Positions 37,096-46,584 of a DNA stretch of 50,897 bases are shown here, piece after piece (position 1 is the first letter of the stretch; each line of letters begins with the position of its first letter). The translations under genes and the position numbers were made by a program. A model generated the notes under the pieces. The model was not told the origin of the DNA and did not search any database. It saw nothing but the letters and a program-made list of their open reading frames with translations. Origin of the DNA: Candidatus Nitrosopumilus sp. (GTDB lineage: Archaea; Thermoproteota; Nitrososphaeria; Nitrososphaerales; Nitrosopumilaceae); assembly GCA_028377625.1 (NCBI GenBank), contig JAONKT010000002.1:1-50897 (forward strand), given 5' to 3'.

Positions 37096-38106
37096 CTACA
37101 TTCTAAATTGAATGTAAGACTCTTCTTCTGCACTTTGAGAAGCAATTTCTTCAACTAATTCATTATCTTTGATAGAAACAATCGCTTGTTCATCATTTGG
37201 TGCATCTGAATATCTTAAAGTTATTGATGATGCAAATTTTAAATGTTTTTTTGCATTATAACCTCGTAAAATTGAAACAGGTCCTACAAAATCTTTAGCT
37301 TCAAGTAATATGTCTCCCGGTAATGAAATTGCTTTAATCATTTCATTTTCATCTTTATTTCTTCCAACAATAAATTTAGTTTCTTCATCTAATCTAAAAT
37401 GCCTTCCAATTTTTAAAAGATCAATATCATTTATGGTTGGGTTTTCTGTATGTGAAAACAAATCTTTAGCTTTAATTCCAAAATGTGGTTCTGTTAACAA
37501 ACAACCACCACCTGCATTAGGCGGATTCTCAATTCCATATTTTTTTGCCATATCTAATTGATTCCTTCTTGTTCTTCCTCTAATCATTCCAAGATTTTCT
37601 CTTTTGATTAATCCATCTTTTTCTGGATCTGTTTCTGGTAACAATGCAGCTGATAATGGTCTTACAATTTTTCCAACTAAATCTGATTCGTTTTCAATTG
37701 TTCTTAATGCAGGTGCATGTTGACTCATTGGTCTTTGTCCTAATACTTCACCTGAAATAATAAATTCTGCACCAATTTCTTGCATGTGTTTCTTTGCAGC
37801 ATCAAACATCATAGATCTACAATCAATACATGGATTAAATCCTGCACCAATTCCATGTTTTGGGTGTTTTAACATTTCAATATACTCATCACCAAGATAA
37901 ACTGTTTTTAGATTTACATCCAGATCATCAGCTCGTTCTCTAATTTCAAAACCACATCCTCTTCCACAATCAAAATCACAAAATGGAGTTTTTATTGCAA
38001 CTGCAGAAACATCAAATCCTTGTTCTTGCATCATTTTAATTGCAAGTTGACTATCTAAACCACCTGAAAGTAATGCAACTACTTTCTTCTTTTTCTCTTC
38101 GGACAC
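37096..38106 (-). CDS. PP-loop tRNA thiolation enzyme (TrmU/MnmA-ThiI-like)
   Basis: VVALLSGGLDSQLAIKMM PP-loop, NPCIDCRSMMFDAAKKHMQEIGAEFIISGEVLGQRPMSQ, GGGCLLTEPHFG. Confidence 0.85.
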   Translation of the reverse strand: MSEEKKKKVVALLSGGLDSQLAIKMMQEQGFDVSAVAIKTPFCDFDCGRGCGFEIRERADDLDVNLKTVYLGDEYIEMLKHPKHGIGAGFNPCIDCRSMMFDAAKKHMQEIGAEFIISGEVLGQRPMSQHAPALRTIENESDLVGKIVRPLSAALLPETDPEKDGLIKRENLGMIRGRTRRNQLDMAKKYGIENPPNAGGGCLLTEPHFGIKAKDLFSHTENPTINDIDLLKIGRHFRLDEETKFIVGRNKDENEMIKAISLPGDILLEAKDFVGPVSILRGYNAKKHLKFASSITLRYSDAPNDEQAIVSIKDNELVEEIASQSAEEESYIQFRM

Positions 38107-38177
38107 TCAAATCTTTTTTAAAATTGCTTATACAAACTTTACATCATACATAAATTAAGATTATACAAAATTTTATT

Positions 38178-39242
38178 ATGAAACAAAGAAGAAAAAATCT
38201 TCTAAAATATGCTAAAAAGATAGATTGTGATACTTTAGTAACATTTGAGCCTGAGAATCTATTCTATATGACTGGTTTTTGGGGAGAAGCTATTGGATTA
38301 CTTGAAAAAAATGGAAAAACAACTATCATTGCTCCAGAACTAGAAGTGGGAAGAGCAAAAGATGAATCCGAAGACTGTGATGTAATTACTGCCGAACGTG
38401 GATCTGGATTAATTTCTACATTAATAGAAAAAATAAAAAAAAATTATGTATGTACAGATTGCCAAAATTATTCAACTATGCTTAGCTTAAAGAAATCAAT
38501 TTCAAGTCTAAAATCTTCTACAGAACCATTTTACAATGCTAGAATAATAAAAGATGAAAATGAAATTAAAATCTTAAAAAAAGCTTCTAAAATTATTGAT
38601 GAAATGTTTGATATTTGTTTTAAAAGAATGAAAATTGGACAAAAAGAATCAGAATTACAAACAATTTTGATGACATATGCCATGGAACAAGAAATGTTTG
38701 ACACTGGTTACAAATCTACACTTAATCCATTAATTATTGCTGGAGGTCCAAATGGTGCACTTCCACATGCTCAAGTAAGTCAAAGAAAATTCAAAAATGG
38801 TGATCTTGTTGTAACTGATCTAACATTAAGATACAAAGGATATGTTTCAGATGCAACTAGAACATTTGGATTAGGAAAAATTTCCTCGCAAGCTAATGAT
38901 GCATATGAAGTTGTTAAAGAATCACAAAAACTTGGTTTAAAATCAGTTAAACCGAATATTGATTGTAAAGATGTTGATTCTGCATGTAGAAAATACATTG
39001 AAGAAAAAAATTATGGTAAATATTTTATTCATTCAACTGGACATGGAATTGGATTAGAAGTACATGAGTTTCCAACTGTTTCTTATCGAAGTAATACCAA
39101 ATTAAAAGAAAACATGGCAATCACTGTAGAGCCTGGAATTTATATTGAAAATAAATTTGGAATTAGAATAGAAGATTCACTTATTGTAAAGGATAGACCA
39201 ATTATAATGCATAAATTTACAAAAGATCTACTAACAATCTAA
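38178..39242 (+). CDS. M24-family Xaa-Pro aminopeptidase/dipeptidase
   Basis: VVTDLTLRYKGYVSDATRTF, FIHSTGHGIGLEVHEFP, AITVEPGIYIENKFGIRIEDSLIV. Confidence 0.93.
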   Translation: MKQRRKNLLKYAKKIDCDTLVTFEPENLFYMTGFWGEAIGLLEKNGKTTIIAPELEVGRAKDESEDCDVITAERGSGLISTLIEKIKKNYVCTDCQNYSTMLSLKKSISSLKSSTEPFYNARIIKDENEIKILKKASKIIDEMFDICFKRMKIGQKESELQTILMTYAMEQEMFDTGYKSTLNPLIIAGGPNGALPHAQVSQRKFKNGDLVVTDLTLRYKGYVSDATRTFGLGKISSQANDAYEVVKESQKLGLKSVKPNIDCKDVDSACRKYIEEKNYGKYFIHSTGHGIGLEVHEFPTVSYRSNTKLKENMAITVEPGIYIENKFGIRIEDSLIVKDRPIIMHKFTKDLLTI

Positions 39243-39724
39243 TCATAAAAGTCTACGATGTTTATGATATATTTTGATTCAGGGTTATTTGATTTAATTT
39301 CTTTAGAATCTATATTTACATTCCAATCATAATTAATATCATCACCTTTATCCGATTTGAAATTTAATATGACTTGATATTCTTGTAAATTGATATTTGT
39401 TACGACTACATGTATTCTAGTATTTCTATCATCAAATATTTTCATATTAGGATATTCTTCATTTATTTTATTTTCAATCGCATCTTTTACATTTAATCCT
39501 GATTCATTAGGACCATTATATTGCATTAAAATATCTACTACAATTTGTTCCTCCTCTGAAAGATCAATTAAAAAATTATCCAGATGCTTTTCTGATAAAA
39601 CACCATTTGCACTAATAACAATTAACGCAATTCCTGCAAGATATAGTGGAGCTCTTTTTTTAAGAAAAGCTTTAAGATTATTCTTTTTTGGTTTTTCTTC
39701 TTCTTTTTTATCTTTTTTACCCAT
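39239..39724 (-). CDS. Membrane-anchored hypothetical protein
   Basis: Lys-rich N-terminus then TM PLYLAGIALIVISANGVL. Confidence 0.6.
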   Translation of the reverse strand: MGKKDKKEEEKPKKNNLKAFLKKRAPLYLAGIALIVISANGVLSEKHLDNFLIDLSEEEQIVVDILMQYNGPNESGLNVKDAIENKINEEYPNMKIFDDRNTRIHVVVTNINLQEYQVILNFKSDKGDDINYDWNVNIDSKEIKSNNPESKYIINIVDFYD

Positions 39725-39803
39725 TTTAATCCCTGTAAATAATTAATTATTTGAAGTTATTATTAACTAAACTCCTCATTCTAATTTATCAATAAATTTA
39801 GTT

Positions 39804-39980
39804 TTAATCTTCTTTGATTAATGATTTGATACTTGCAATGTTTTCAGAATTTAATTCAATTTCTTTATGTTCTGCTAAAACATGTTCTGTAACTTGAGTC
39901 ATCAATTCTTCCACACTTTTTGCTGATGCCGACCAATTACAATCCTTTCCTGCATCTTTACAACTAATTGATTTTACCAT
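39804..39980 (-). CDS. DUF1059-like small protein (58 aa)
   Basis: Reverse ORF MVKSISCKDAGKDCNWSASAKSVEELMTQVTEHVLAEHKEIELNSENIASIKSLIKED*; SCKDAGKDCNW and HV...H pattern; missed by the track (<60 aa). Confidence 0.82.
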   Translation of the reverse strand: MVKSISCKDAGKDCNWSASAKSVEELMTQVTEHVLAEHKEIELNSENIASIKSLIKED

Positions 39981-40095
39981 AGTTCTTTGATTTCTTATGG
40001 TTATTTAGGAAATTCGTTAATTTTCATGCCTAGATTTTACAAATACTTGTTTCCATATGTTGTCTTTTTTTACTTGATTCATACTACTACAATTA

Positions 40096-40287
40096 TTGAA
40101 TGTAAATTGTATTTTTTCGTCTTGTGATTTTAAACGTAATAATATTGAGGAAAAAGACTTTCTAAATCATTTGAGTGAAAAACACTCTGATGAAATGTTA
40201 GAAATTTCTAAAAAAGAAAATATGTCTATTAAAGCAGTAGAAATGATTTCTATGTCAAATTCAATTGTATTCATTAATTCTAATTAA
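40096..40287 (+). CDS. Small C2H2-like zinc-finger protein
   Basis: CIFSSCDFKRNNIEEKDFLNHLSEKH. Confidence 0.65.
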   Translation: MNVNCIFSSCDFKRNNIEEKDFLNHLSEKHSDEMLEISKKENMSIKAVEMISMSNSIVFINSN

Positions 40288-40299
40288 GATGAAAAGGGA

Positions 40300-40351
40300 A
40301 GAAATGAGAAGAGGTAAAGGTACTAAAATGACTCCTGTTCTTCTCATTTCT
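40300..40351. repeat. 13-bp perfect inverted repeat (stem-loop), possible terminator or small RNA
   Basis: agaaatgagaaga (40300-40312) / tcttctcatttct (40339-40351), 26-nt loop. Confidence 0.6.
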
Positions 40352-40434
40352 ATGATCGGTTATTCATATTTAATTTAATTTAGATAATAACAAATTGGTA
40401 CATTTAATGAATGAATTATAAAAAATTAAATATT

Positions 40435-41280
40435 TTAATTATTCTTAGCAGTTAGAATAAGAACTTGCCATGGAAATATTATGTCTCCATTCTTTTTTGT
40501 ATATTGAAGAGTTTTTTCTTTAACAGAATTTTTGAATTCCTTACGTTTTGAATATTCTAATTCATTTAATTTTGTTTTTAGAGGTTTTGCAATGTATTTG
40601 ATATAATTTTTCCAATAGTCTTCAAATTTACCTGGACTATAATTAAAAACAAATTCTTTTACAACAATATTTGAAAATCCTGCTTTTCTAATTTCTAATT
40701 TTAATGCAGTTTTATTTCCAAATCTGTCTAAATTTGGTGTACCTGGAGGAACATAATCTGGTATGTATTTTACAGCAGAATCTAAAATGCTACTAAAAAA
40801 TGGAACATTATCTTTACTCCCATGAACTGAAATTCCTATTTTACCAGATTTTCTAAGACTATTTTTCATATTTTTCAATGCTTTTTGTGCATTGGGAAAA
40901 AAAAACAATGCATATTGGCAAGTAATTATATCAAATTTTTTTGAAAAAGTAAAATTCTCTGCATCTGTATTGATAAAATCTAAATTTTTATTTTTTTGAT
41001 TCCATTTTTTTGCTATTTTGATTGCAGTTGTTGATGTATCAATTCCTACTACATAACCATACTTACCAATTTTTTTTTGGATTTGTTTTGTAACTACTCC
41101 AGTTCCACATGCAACATCTAATACTAAATTTTTTTTATTAATTTTTACTAAATCAATTAATTTTTTTGTACTTTGAAATGGTCCTTTATTTACACTTGCC
41201 CATCTTTTATGATATCTTGGTGCAACTTCATTCCAAATTTTCATATTTCTTTGCTTATATTGTGAATGAATTACTTTCAT
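40435..41280 (-). CDS. Class I SAM-dependent methyltransferase
   Basis: NLVLDVACGTGVVTKQIQKKIG, VGIDTSTTAIKIA, FDIITCQYALFFFPN. Confidence 0.88.
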   Translation of the reverse strand: MKVIHSQYKQRNMKIWNEVAPRYHKRWASVNKGPFQSTKKLIDLVKINKKNLVLDVACGTGVVTKQIQKKIGKYGYVVGIDTSTTAIKIAKKWNQKNKNLDFINTDAENFTFSKKFDIITCQYALFFFPNAQKALKNMKNSLRKSGKIGISVHGSKDNVPFFSSILDSAVKYIPDYVPPGTPNLDRFGNKTALKLEIRKAGFSNIVVKEFVFNYSPGKFEDYWKNYIKYIAKPLKTKLNELEYSKRKEFKNSVKEKTLQYTKKNGDIIFPWQVLILTAKNN

Positions 41281-42518
41281 TGTATTTTTGATTCAATTTG
41301 TTTTTTTATAATTTTTGCAATTTTTTCCTTTTTCATCCAACCTGTAGTAATTTTTTTTTCTGAATCTATTATTATGATTTGATTATTTTGAGAATTTTTT
41401 TTATATCTAGATGTTCCAATGTCATTTGCTATGATAATATCTGACGATGATTCTTTTAATTTCTTTTTAGCAGATTTAATTAATTGAGCATTTGTGACAT
41501 TTGTTTCTGCTTTAAATCCAATCAATAGAACATTTTTTTGTATTTTTTTAATATGATCTATAATTTTAGGGGATTTTTTGAGGCTAATTGTAAGATTAGT
41601 TTTTGAACTTTTAATTTTTTTAGTACTTGGATTTTTAGGAATGTAATCAGAAACTGCAGCTGCCATTATAACAATATCAAATTTATTTTTTAATTCTTTT
41701 TTTACAACATCAAACATTTCCTTACTTGTTAGAACATTGATGATTTTTGCACCTTTTGGTGGAATTTCATTTCCTGGTCCATAAACAAATGTAACTTTAG
41801 CACCTGCAGAAACTAATTCTTTTGCTAAACTTACTCCTGTTTTACCAGAACTTTGATTTGTAATTGCTCTAATAGGATCAATTTGTTCAATTGTTGGTCC
41901 AGCAGTCATCAAGATTTTTTTCCCAAGTAATTTGGATGATAATCCAAATTTCTTTAAGACAAATTCAAGAACTTCCTCTGGTTCTGATGCTTTTGCTTTT
42001 CCTTCTATCATATTTGGTGTAATAAAATCTATTTTATTTTTTAGAAATAAAATATTTTTTTTAACTGCAATATTATCATACATTGATGCATGCATTGCAA
42101 GAGCCATCAAAATTGGAGTTTTAGAACCAAATCCTACTGTAAGTACTGTTGAAATCGGTGTATCATCAATTCCATTTGCAAGTTTTCCTAATGTATTTGC
42201 AGTTGCTGGATATACAATAATGAGATCTGATCTTTTATAATCTGCAATATTGATGTGTTCTAATTTTCCTGTTAGTTTTGTGATAACATCATTTCCTGTT
42301 GCCCATTTCATGTAATCAGGTTGGATCATTTTTGTTGACGCTCCACTCATTACACAGGTAACTTTTGCCCCATGTCTCATTAGTAATCTTGCTAATTCAA
42401 TTGATTTGTATGCGGCAACACTTCCTGCAACACATAACACAATTTTTTTACCAGAAAGTTCTGTTCCTTTTGATTCCACTATGTCTAATGATGGATGTTC
42501 TAATTTTCTTTTAGACAA
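41277..42518 (-). CDS. coaBC: Bifunctional phosphopantothenoylcysteine decarboxylase / phosphopantothenate-cysteine ligase
   Basis: KKIVLCVAGSVAAYKSIELARLLMRHGAKV, KILMTAGPTIEQIDPIRAITNQSSGKTGVSLAKELVSAGAKVTFVYGP. Confidence 0.93.
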   Translation of the reverse strand: MSKRKLEHPSLDIVESKGTELSGKKIVLCVAGSVAAYKSIELARLLMRHGAKVTCVMSGASTKMIQPDYMKWATGNDVITKLTGKLEHINIADYKRSDLIIVYPATANTLGKLANGIDDTPISTVLTVGFGSKTPILMALAMHASMYDNIAVKKNILFLKNKIDFITPNMIEGKAKASEPEEVLEFVLKKFGLSSKLLGKKILMTAGPTIEQIDPIRAITNQSSGKTGVSLAKELVSAGAKVTFVYGPGNEIPPKGAKIINVLTSKEMFDVVKKELKNKFDIVIMAAAVSDYIPKNPSTKKIKSSKTNLTISLKKSPKIIDHIKKIQKNVLLIGFKAETNVTNAQLIKSAKKKLKESSSDIIIANDIGTSRYKKNSQNNQIIIIDSEKKITTGWMKKEKIAKIIKKQIESKIQ

Positions 42519-43335
42519 GTTCTTTCCTCAGTTTATTATATTCAGTTTCATCCATTTGAAATTCATTTTCAATTGCAGGAAATTTTTCATCTTTAACTTC
42601 TACTACATATGATTTTACAGCATTTCTTATTTCTTCAGATAATGACAGGTATCTTTTTGCAAATTTTGGTTTTAATTTTTCAAATAGTCCTAACATATCA
42701 TGGACTACCAAAACTTGTCCATCACAATCTTTTCCCGAACCAATCCCTATTGTTGGTACAGAAATTTTTTCTGTAATTAATTTTGCAACTTGACTAGAAA
42801 CCATTTCTAAAACTATGCTAAATACGCCTGATTCTGTAATGATTTTTGCATCTTCAATTAATTTAATTGCATCTTCTTTTGTTTTTCCTTGAACTGTGTA
42901 TTTTTCAGCAGTCTGAGGTAATAATCCTAAATGTCCCATCACAGGTATCTTTGATTCTGTAATTGATTTTATTATTTTACCAACTTCTCTTCCACCTTCT
43001 AATTTTACTGCATCAGCACCAGCTTCAATTAATTTTAATGAATTTGTTACAGCATCTTTTTCATTTTGATATGAATTAATTGGTAGATCTGAAACAATTA
43101 ATGAATTTTTTCTTGCATTTTTTACAGCAGTTGTAAATCTAATCATATCATCCATAGTCACTGAAGATGTATTTTCATATCCGAGCATAACCATTCCTGC
43201 ACTATCTCCTACTAGAATTACATCTACTTCTTCACATAATGTTGCCATTGTAGAGTCATATCCTGTTAAAACAGTAATTTTCTCTTTTCTTTTCATGTCT
43301 ACAATATTTTTGATTGTTTTATGCATTCTTTGCAC
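42511..43335 (-). CDS. panB: 3-methyl-2-oxobutanoate hydroxymethyltransferase
   Basis: ITVLTGYDSTMATLCEEVDVILVGDSAGMVMLGYENT, AGADAVKLEGG, PVMGHLGLLPQTA, TIGIGSGKDCDGQVLVVHDMLG. Confidence 0.94.
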   Translation of the reverse strand: MQRMHKTIKNIVDMKRKEKITVLTGYDSTMATLCEEVDVILVGDSAGMVMLGYENTSSVTMDDMIRFTTAVKNARKNSLIVSDLPINSYQNEKDAVTNSLKLIEAGADAVKLEGGREVGKIIKSITESKIPVMGHLGLLPQTAEKYTVQGKTKEDAIKLIEDAKIITESGVFSIVLEMVSSQVAKLITEKISVPTIGIGSGKDCDGQVLVVHDMLGLFEKLKPKFAKRYLSLSEEIRNAVKSYVVEVKDEKFPAIENEFQMDETEYNKLRKELV

Positions 43336-44059
43336 GCCTCTCTAAATTTTTTTTAATTTCTATAATACACACTTTAAGATTTTTTTTATTATCATATTTA
43401 GATAATTTTCTATTTTTCTTTTTTGATTCAATCACAAGTAGCTTCATTGCACGTGTTACATTATCCACAATTGTAATATTTGCTGTTTGAGCAGTTCTAG
43501 AAAGTGGATTTAAGTCAAATGTAATTATTTTCTTTTTTGCTTTTTTTAATGCAATTGTTCTATCACCGTCTTCTAAAGGAACTAAAACAACATCTGCTGA
43601 AAATATTCCATTTTTATCAACAATTCTGCGTGCACTATCAATTTCTAATAATTTTGTAGATGATTTTTTATTTATTCCTAAAATTTCTTCTGCCCCTGAT
43701 TTTCTTAAAATCTTTGTAATTGCTTTTTTACGTTTTTCACTAGAATAAAATAAATTCACTTCAATTTTTGAATTAGTAGTTTTTGCTAATTGAACTATTT
43801 CTTTAGGACACAAAGCCGCAAAATTTCCATTAACAGAAATCACAGAATTTTCTGCGTTTTTGAGCATAAATGCTGCTGCTTTTATGGCCTCTTTAGCAGA
43901 TTTTGAAGTTTTTTCACCTATAAGATAATCAAATGCTTCACCTCTTCCATGAGCCAAAAGCCCTTCTTTAGCCACTAAATTATCGTCAAATCCTTTAACT
44001 AGTTTTTCACGAATTAATAACGAATTTAATCTGGGATGTGATTTGGGAATTAAAGTCAT
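43319..44059 (-). CDS. 4-phosphopantoate--beta-alanine ligase (archaeal phosphopantothenate synthetase)
   Basis: IPKSHPRLNSLLIREKLVKGF...GLLAHGRGEAFDYLIGEKT, SVNGNFAALCPKEIV, DLNPLSRTAQTANITIVDNVTRA. Confidence 0.88.
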   Translation of the reverse strand: MTLIPKSHPRLNSLLIREKLVKGFDDNLVAKEGLLAHGRGEAFDYLIGEKTSKSAKEAIKAAAFMLKNAENSVISVNGNFAALCPKEIVQLAKTTNSKIEVNLFYSSEKRKKAITKILRKSGAEEILGINKKSSTKLLEIDSARRIVDKNGIFSADVVLVPLEDGDRTIALKKAKKKIITFDLNPLSRTAQTANITIVDNVTRAMKLLVIESKKKNRKLSKYDNKKNLKVCIIEIKKNLERRAKNA

Positions 44060-44068
44060 GATTCTTAA

Positions 44069-44971
44069 TTAATTATTAAGAACTCTTGCACCTGTATCAT
44101 CTAATTCTGATTTAATGATTATACCATCAGAAAATTTTTCTAATATTTTTAAAACTTTATTTTCATTTTCTTTTGGAATCATTGAAAAAATTGTTTCACC
44201 AAATAATGCAATTCCACATTTAATATTATTTTGAGATAATTCATCAACAACTTTATTCATTCTTGGTGTCATTACATTAACATATTTTGCAAATTCTAAA
44301 GACATTTCTTGAAAATGTTCATAGTTTTTTGATTCTAATAATTTATTTACCATTTTTCCTCCAAGACCGTTAATTTGTGGTAATTTTTCTTTGATAAATT
44401 TACTAGTTGAAATTGGGGAAAAGCATATCATAATTATAGAAATTTTATTTAAGGTAATTTTTTGAACGTGTCCAATACCCGGTGCTCCTGGTTTATCTCT
44501 AATTTCAAATCCACCATAATATGATGCTAAAACATCTCCTAATCCTGTTTTACATTCTATTTCAACATCATGTGCTATTTGTGCTACTTGAATTTTAGAT
44601 AATTTACAATCTAATGCATCATTTAATGCAATAGCTAAAGACAATGCAACTGCTGCACTACTACCAAATCCATATCCAACAGGAACATCAATTTCATGCG
44701 TAACATTCAGATATTTATTTTTTGTAGAAAATTTACTGAGAACTAATTCAGAGACTTTCATATCTCCTGATTCAAAACCATTTACTTTAATTGTAAAATT
44801 AGAAATGTCATGTTTTGTTTTATTTCTAATCGTTACTGTAGTCTTAACCCCTTTTTGAATAGAAAACCCTGCACCTAACGAACCTAATTGTTTTGAGTCT
44901 TTTTTGTTTAATTCAGCTTTGAAAAAACCTGTGATATGTGCTGGACAAAATGCCGTTGCCATCATGATCAA
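44069..44971 (-). CDS. Pantoate kinase (GHMP family, archaeal)
   Basis: AFCPAHITGFF, SLGAGFSIQKGVKTTV, VPVGYGFGSSAAVALSLAIALND, GLGDVLASYYGGFEIR. Confidence 0.88.
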   Translation of the reverse strand: MIMMATAFCPAHITGFFKAELNKKDSKQLGSLGAGFSIQKGVKTTVTIRNKTKHDISNFTIKVNGFESGDMKVSELVLSKFSTKNKYLNVTHEIDVPVGYGFGSSAAVALSLAIALNDALDCKLSKIQVAQIAHDVEIECKTGLGDVLASYYGGFEIRDKPGAPGIGHVQKITLNKISIIMICFSPISTSKFIKEKLPQINGLGGKMVNKLLESKNYEHFQEMSLEFAKYVNVMTPRMNKVVDELSQNNIKCGIALFGETIFSMIPKENENKVLKILEKFSDGIIIKSELDDTGARVLNN

Positions 44972-45028
44972 ATTTGCTATATTTGGAAAATATTAATACT
45001 TGGCTTAAATAATATAAATTAGTATAAA

Positions 45029-46006
45029 TTGACTACGTTTACACGACGACTACAAAAGATTGGAAGTAGTATCCTCGTCTCACTTCCAAAAGAGTGGATT
45101 GATGCAAATAATCTAAACAAAAGTCATCAAGTTGAAATTGAAACGAATCAAAATAATCTGTCAATTCGAACACAATTAAGCAAAAGACCCTCAAAAGAAG
45201 TTGAAATTTCATATCCATTATCAGAAGGTGAAGGCATTGTACCGACAATTACTGGTGCATATCTTTTAGGATTTGATATTATTCGTATTGTTGGAAAATC
45301 TTCTATCTCAATTATTGATAGAGAAAGTGTTCGTGGTTCAATGAGAAAATTAGTTGGACTTGAAATTATTGATGAGGATGCAACAAATATCTCTGTTCAA
45401 TTTTTACTTGATGAGACATCAATTAATCCACAAAATATCTTAAAGAGGATGAGTTCAATTGCACTTGGAATGTTTAATGATGTTGTTTTAGCTCTAAAAA
45501 GTGGAGATAAAACAAATCTTGAAACAATTGCAAATCGTGATTCTGAAATAAATAGACAATACTTTCTTCTTGTTAGATTAATTCGAAGTACTATAATGGA
45601 TACCAGGTTAGCTGGTATTTTTAATTTAGAAAATATTGATATTCTTGATTATAGAATTGCTGCAAATACACTTGAAATCGCAGGTGATACTGTTGTTGAA
45701 TTATCTAAGTCATTGATTAAATCAAATTTATCTAAAGCCGAATTAAAAAAATTATACGATTTTGCAAAAGATATAGATGAAATTCAAATTAAATCAATTG
45801 ATTCTTTTATTTCTAATGATAGAATGCTTGCAATTAATGCAATTAGATTACAAAGAACTAATTCAACAAAAATTTTAAAAATTCGTTCTTCTTTAGAGAG
45901 TGAAAAACAAATATCCTTACCATTATTTGATTTAATCTATATGTTTGAAAAAATTTTACAATCTTGGTCAGATATTACAGATTTAGTTAAACCAAGTTAT
46001 CAATAA
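45029..46006 (+). CDS. AbrB/SpoVT + PhoU-like phosphate uptake regulator
   Basis: RRLQKIGSSILVSLPKEWIDANNLNKSHQVEIE N-terminus; helical PhoU-like C-terminal repeats; TTG start. Confidence 0.85.
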   Translation: MTTFTRRLQKIGSSILVSLPKEWIDANNLNKSHQVEIETNQNNLSIRTQLSKRPSKEVEISYPLSEGEGIVPTITGAYLLGFDIIRIVGKSSISIIDRESVRGSMRKLVGLEIIDEDATNISVQFLLDETSINPQNILKRMSSIALGMFNDVVLALKSGDKTNLETIANRDSEINRQYFLLVRLIRSTIMDTRLAGIFNLENIDILDYRIAANTLEIAGDTVVELSKSLIKSNLSKAELKKLYDFAKDIDEIQIKSIDSFISNDRMLAINAIRLQRTNSTKILKIRSSLESEKQISLPLFDLIYMFEKILQSWSDITDLVKPSYQ

Positions 46007-46044
46007 AATAGAATTATACTTTTAGTTACTGATAAAAAAACTAA

Positions 46045-46572
46045 TTACAATAATTTTTTCTTTGCAGCATAAATCATTACTGCACAAATTGTTTTTGAAT
46101 CAATAATTTTTCCAGATTTAATCATTCCAATTAATTTTTTAATATCCATTTTCACAACTGTGATAAATTCATCATTATCTAATTTTAATTCAAATTTCTT
46201 TTTTGTTCCTGATGCTACAAAAATGTTAATTTCTTCTTTGTTGTAGCCTACTGAAGGGAAATATGAGATCAGTTTAGTCATTTTTTTGGCCTCATAACCA
46301 GTTTCTTCAATAATTTCTCTGTATGCACAATCAATAGGTTTTTCCCCTTTTTCTAAAGTACCAGCTGGAATTTCTAAAATATACCCATGTGGAAATCGAT
46401 GTTGTTTAACTAGCAATACTTTGCCCTTTTCATCGAATGCAAGCATTGCAGCTGCCCCTGGATGTTCAATAACTTCTCTTCTAACTTTTCTATGTTCTAC
46501 TTGCATATAGTATGCATTTAATTCAAATAATTTACCTTTGTACAGTTTTTCTTTTTTCACATTAACTTTCAA
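46045..46572 (-). CDS. NUDIX hydrolase (ADP-ribose pyrophosphatase-like)
   Basis: IPAGTLEKGEKPIDCAYREIIEETGYEA NUDIX box. Confidence 0.93.
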   Translation of the reverse strand: MKVNVKKEKLYKGKLFELNAYYMQVEHRKVRREVIEHPGAAAMLAFDEKGKVLLVKQHRFPHGYILEIPAGTLEKGEKPIDCAYREIIEETGYEAKKMTKLISYFPSVGYNKEEINIFVASGTKKKFELKLDNDEFITVVKMDIKKLIGMIKSGKIIDSKTICAVMIYAAKKKLL

Positions 46573-46584
46573 AAGTATTATTAT

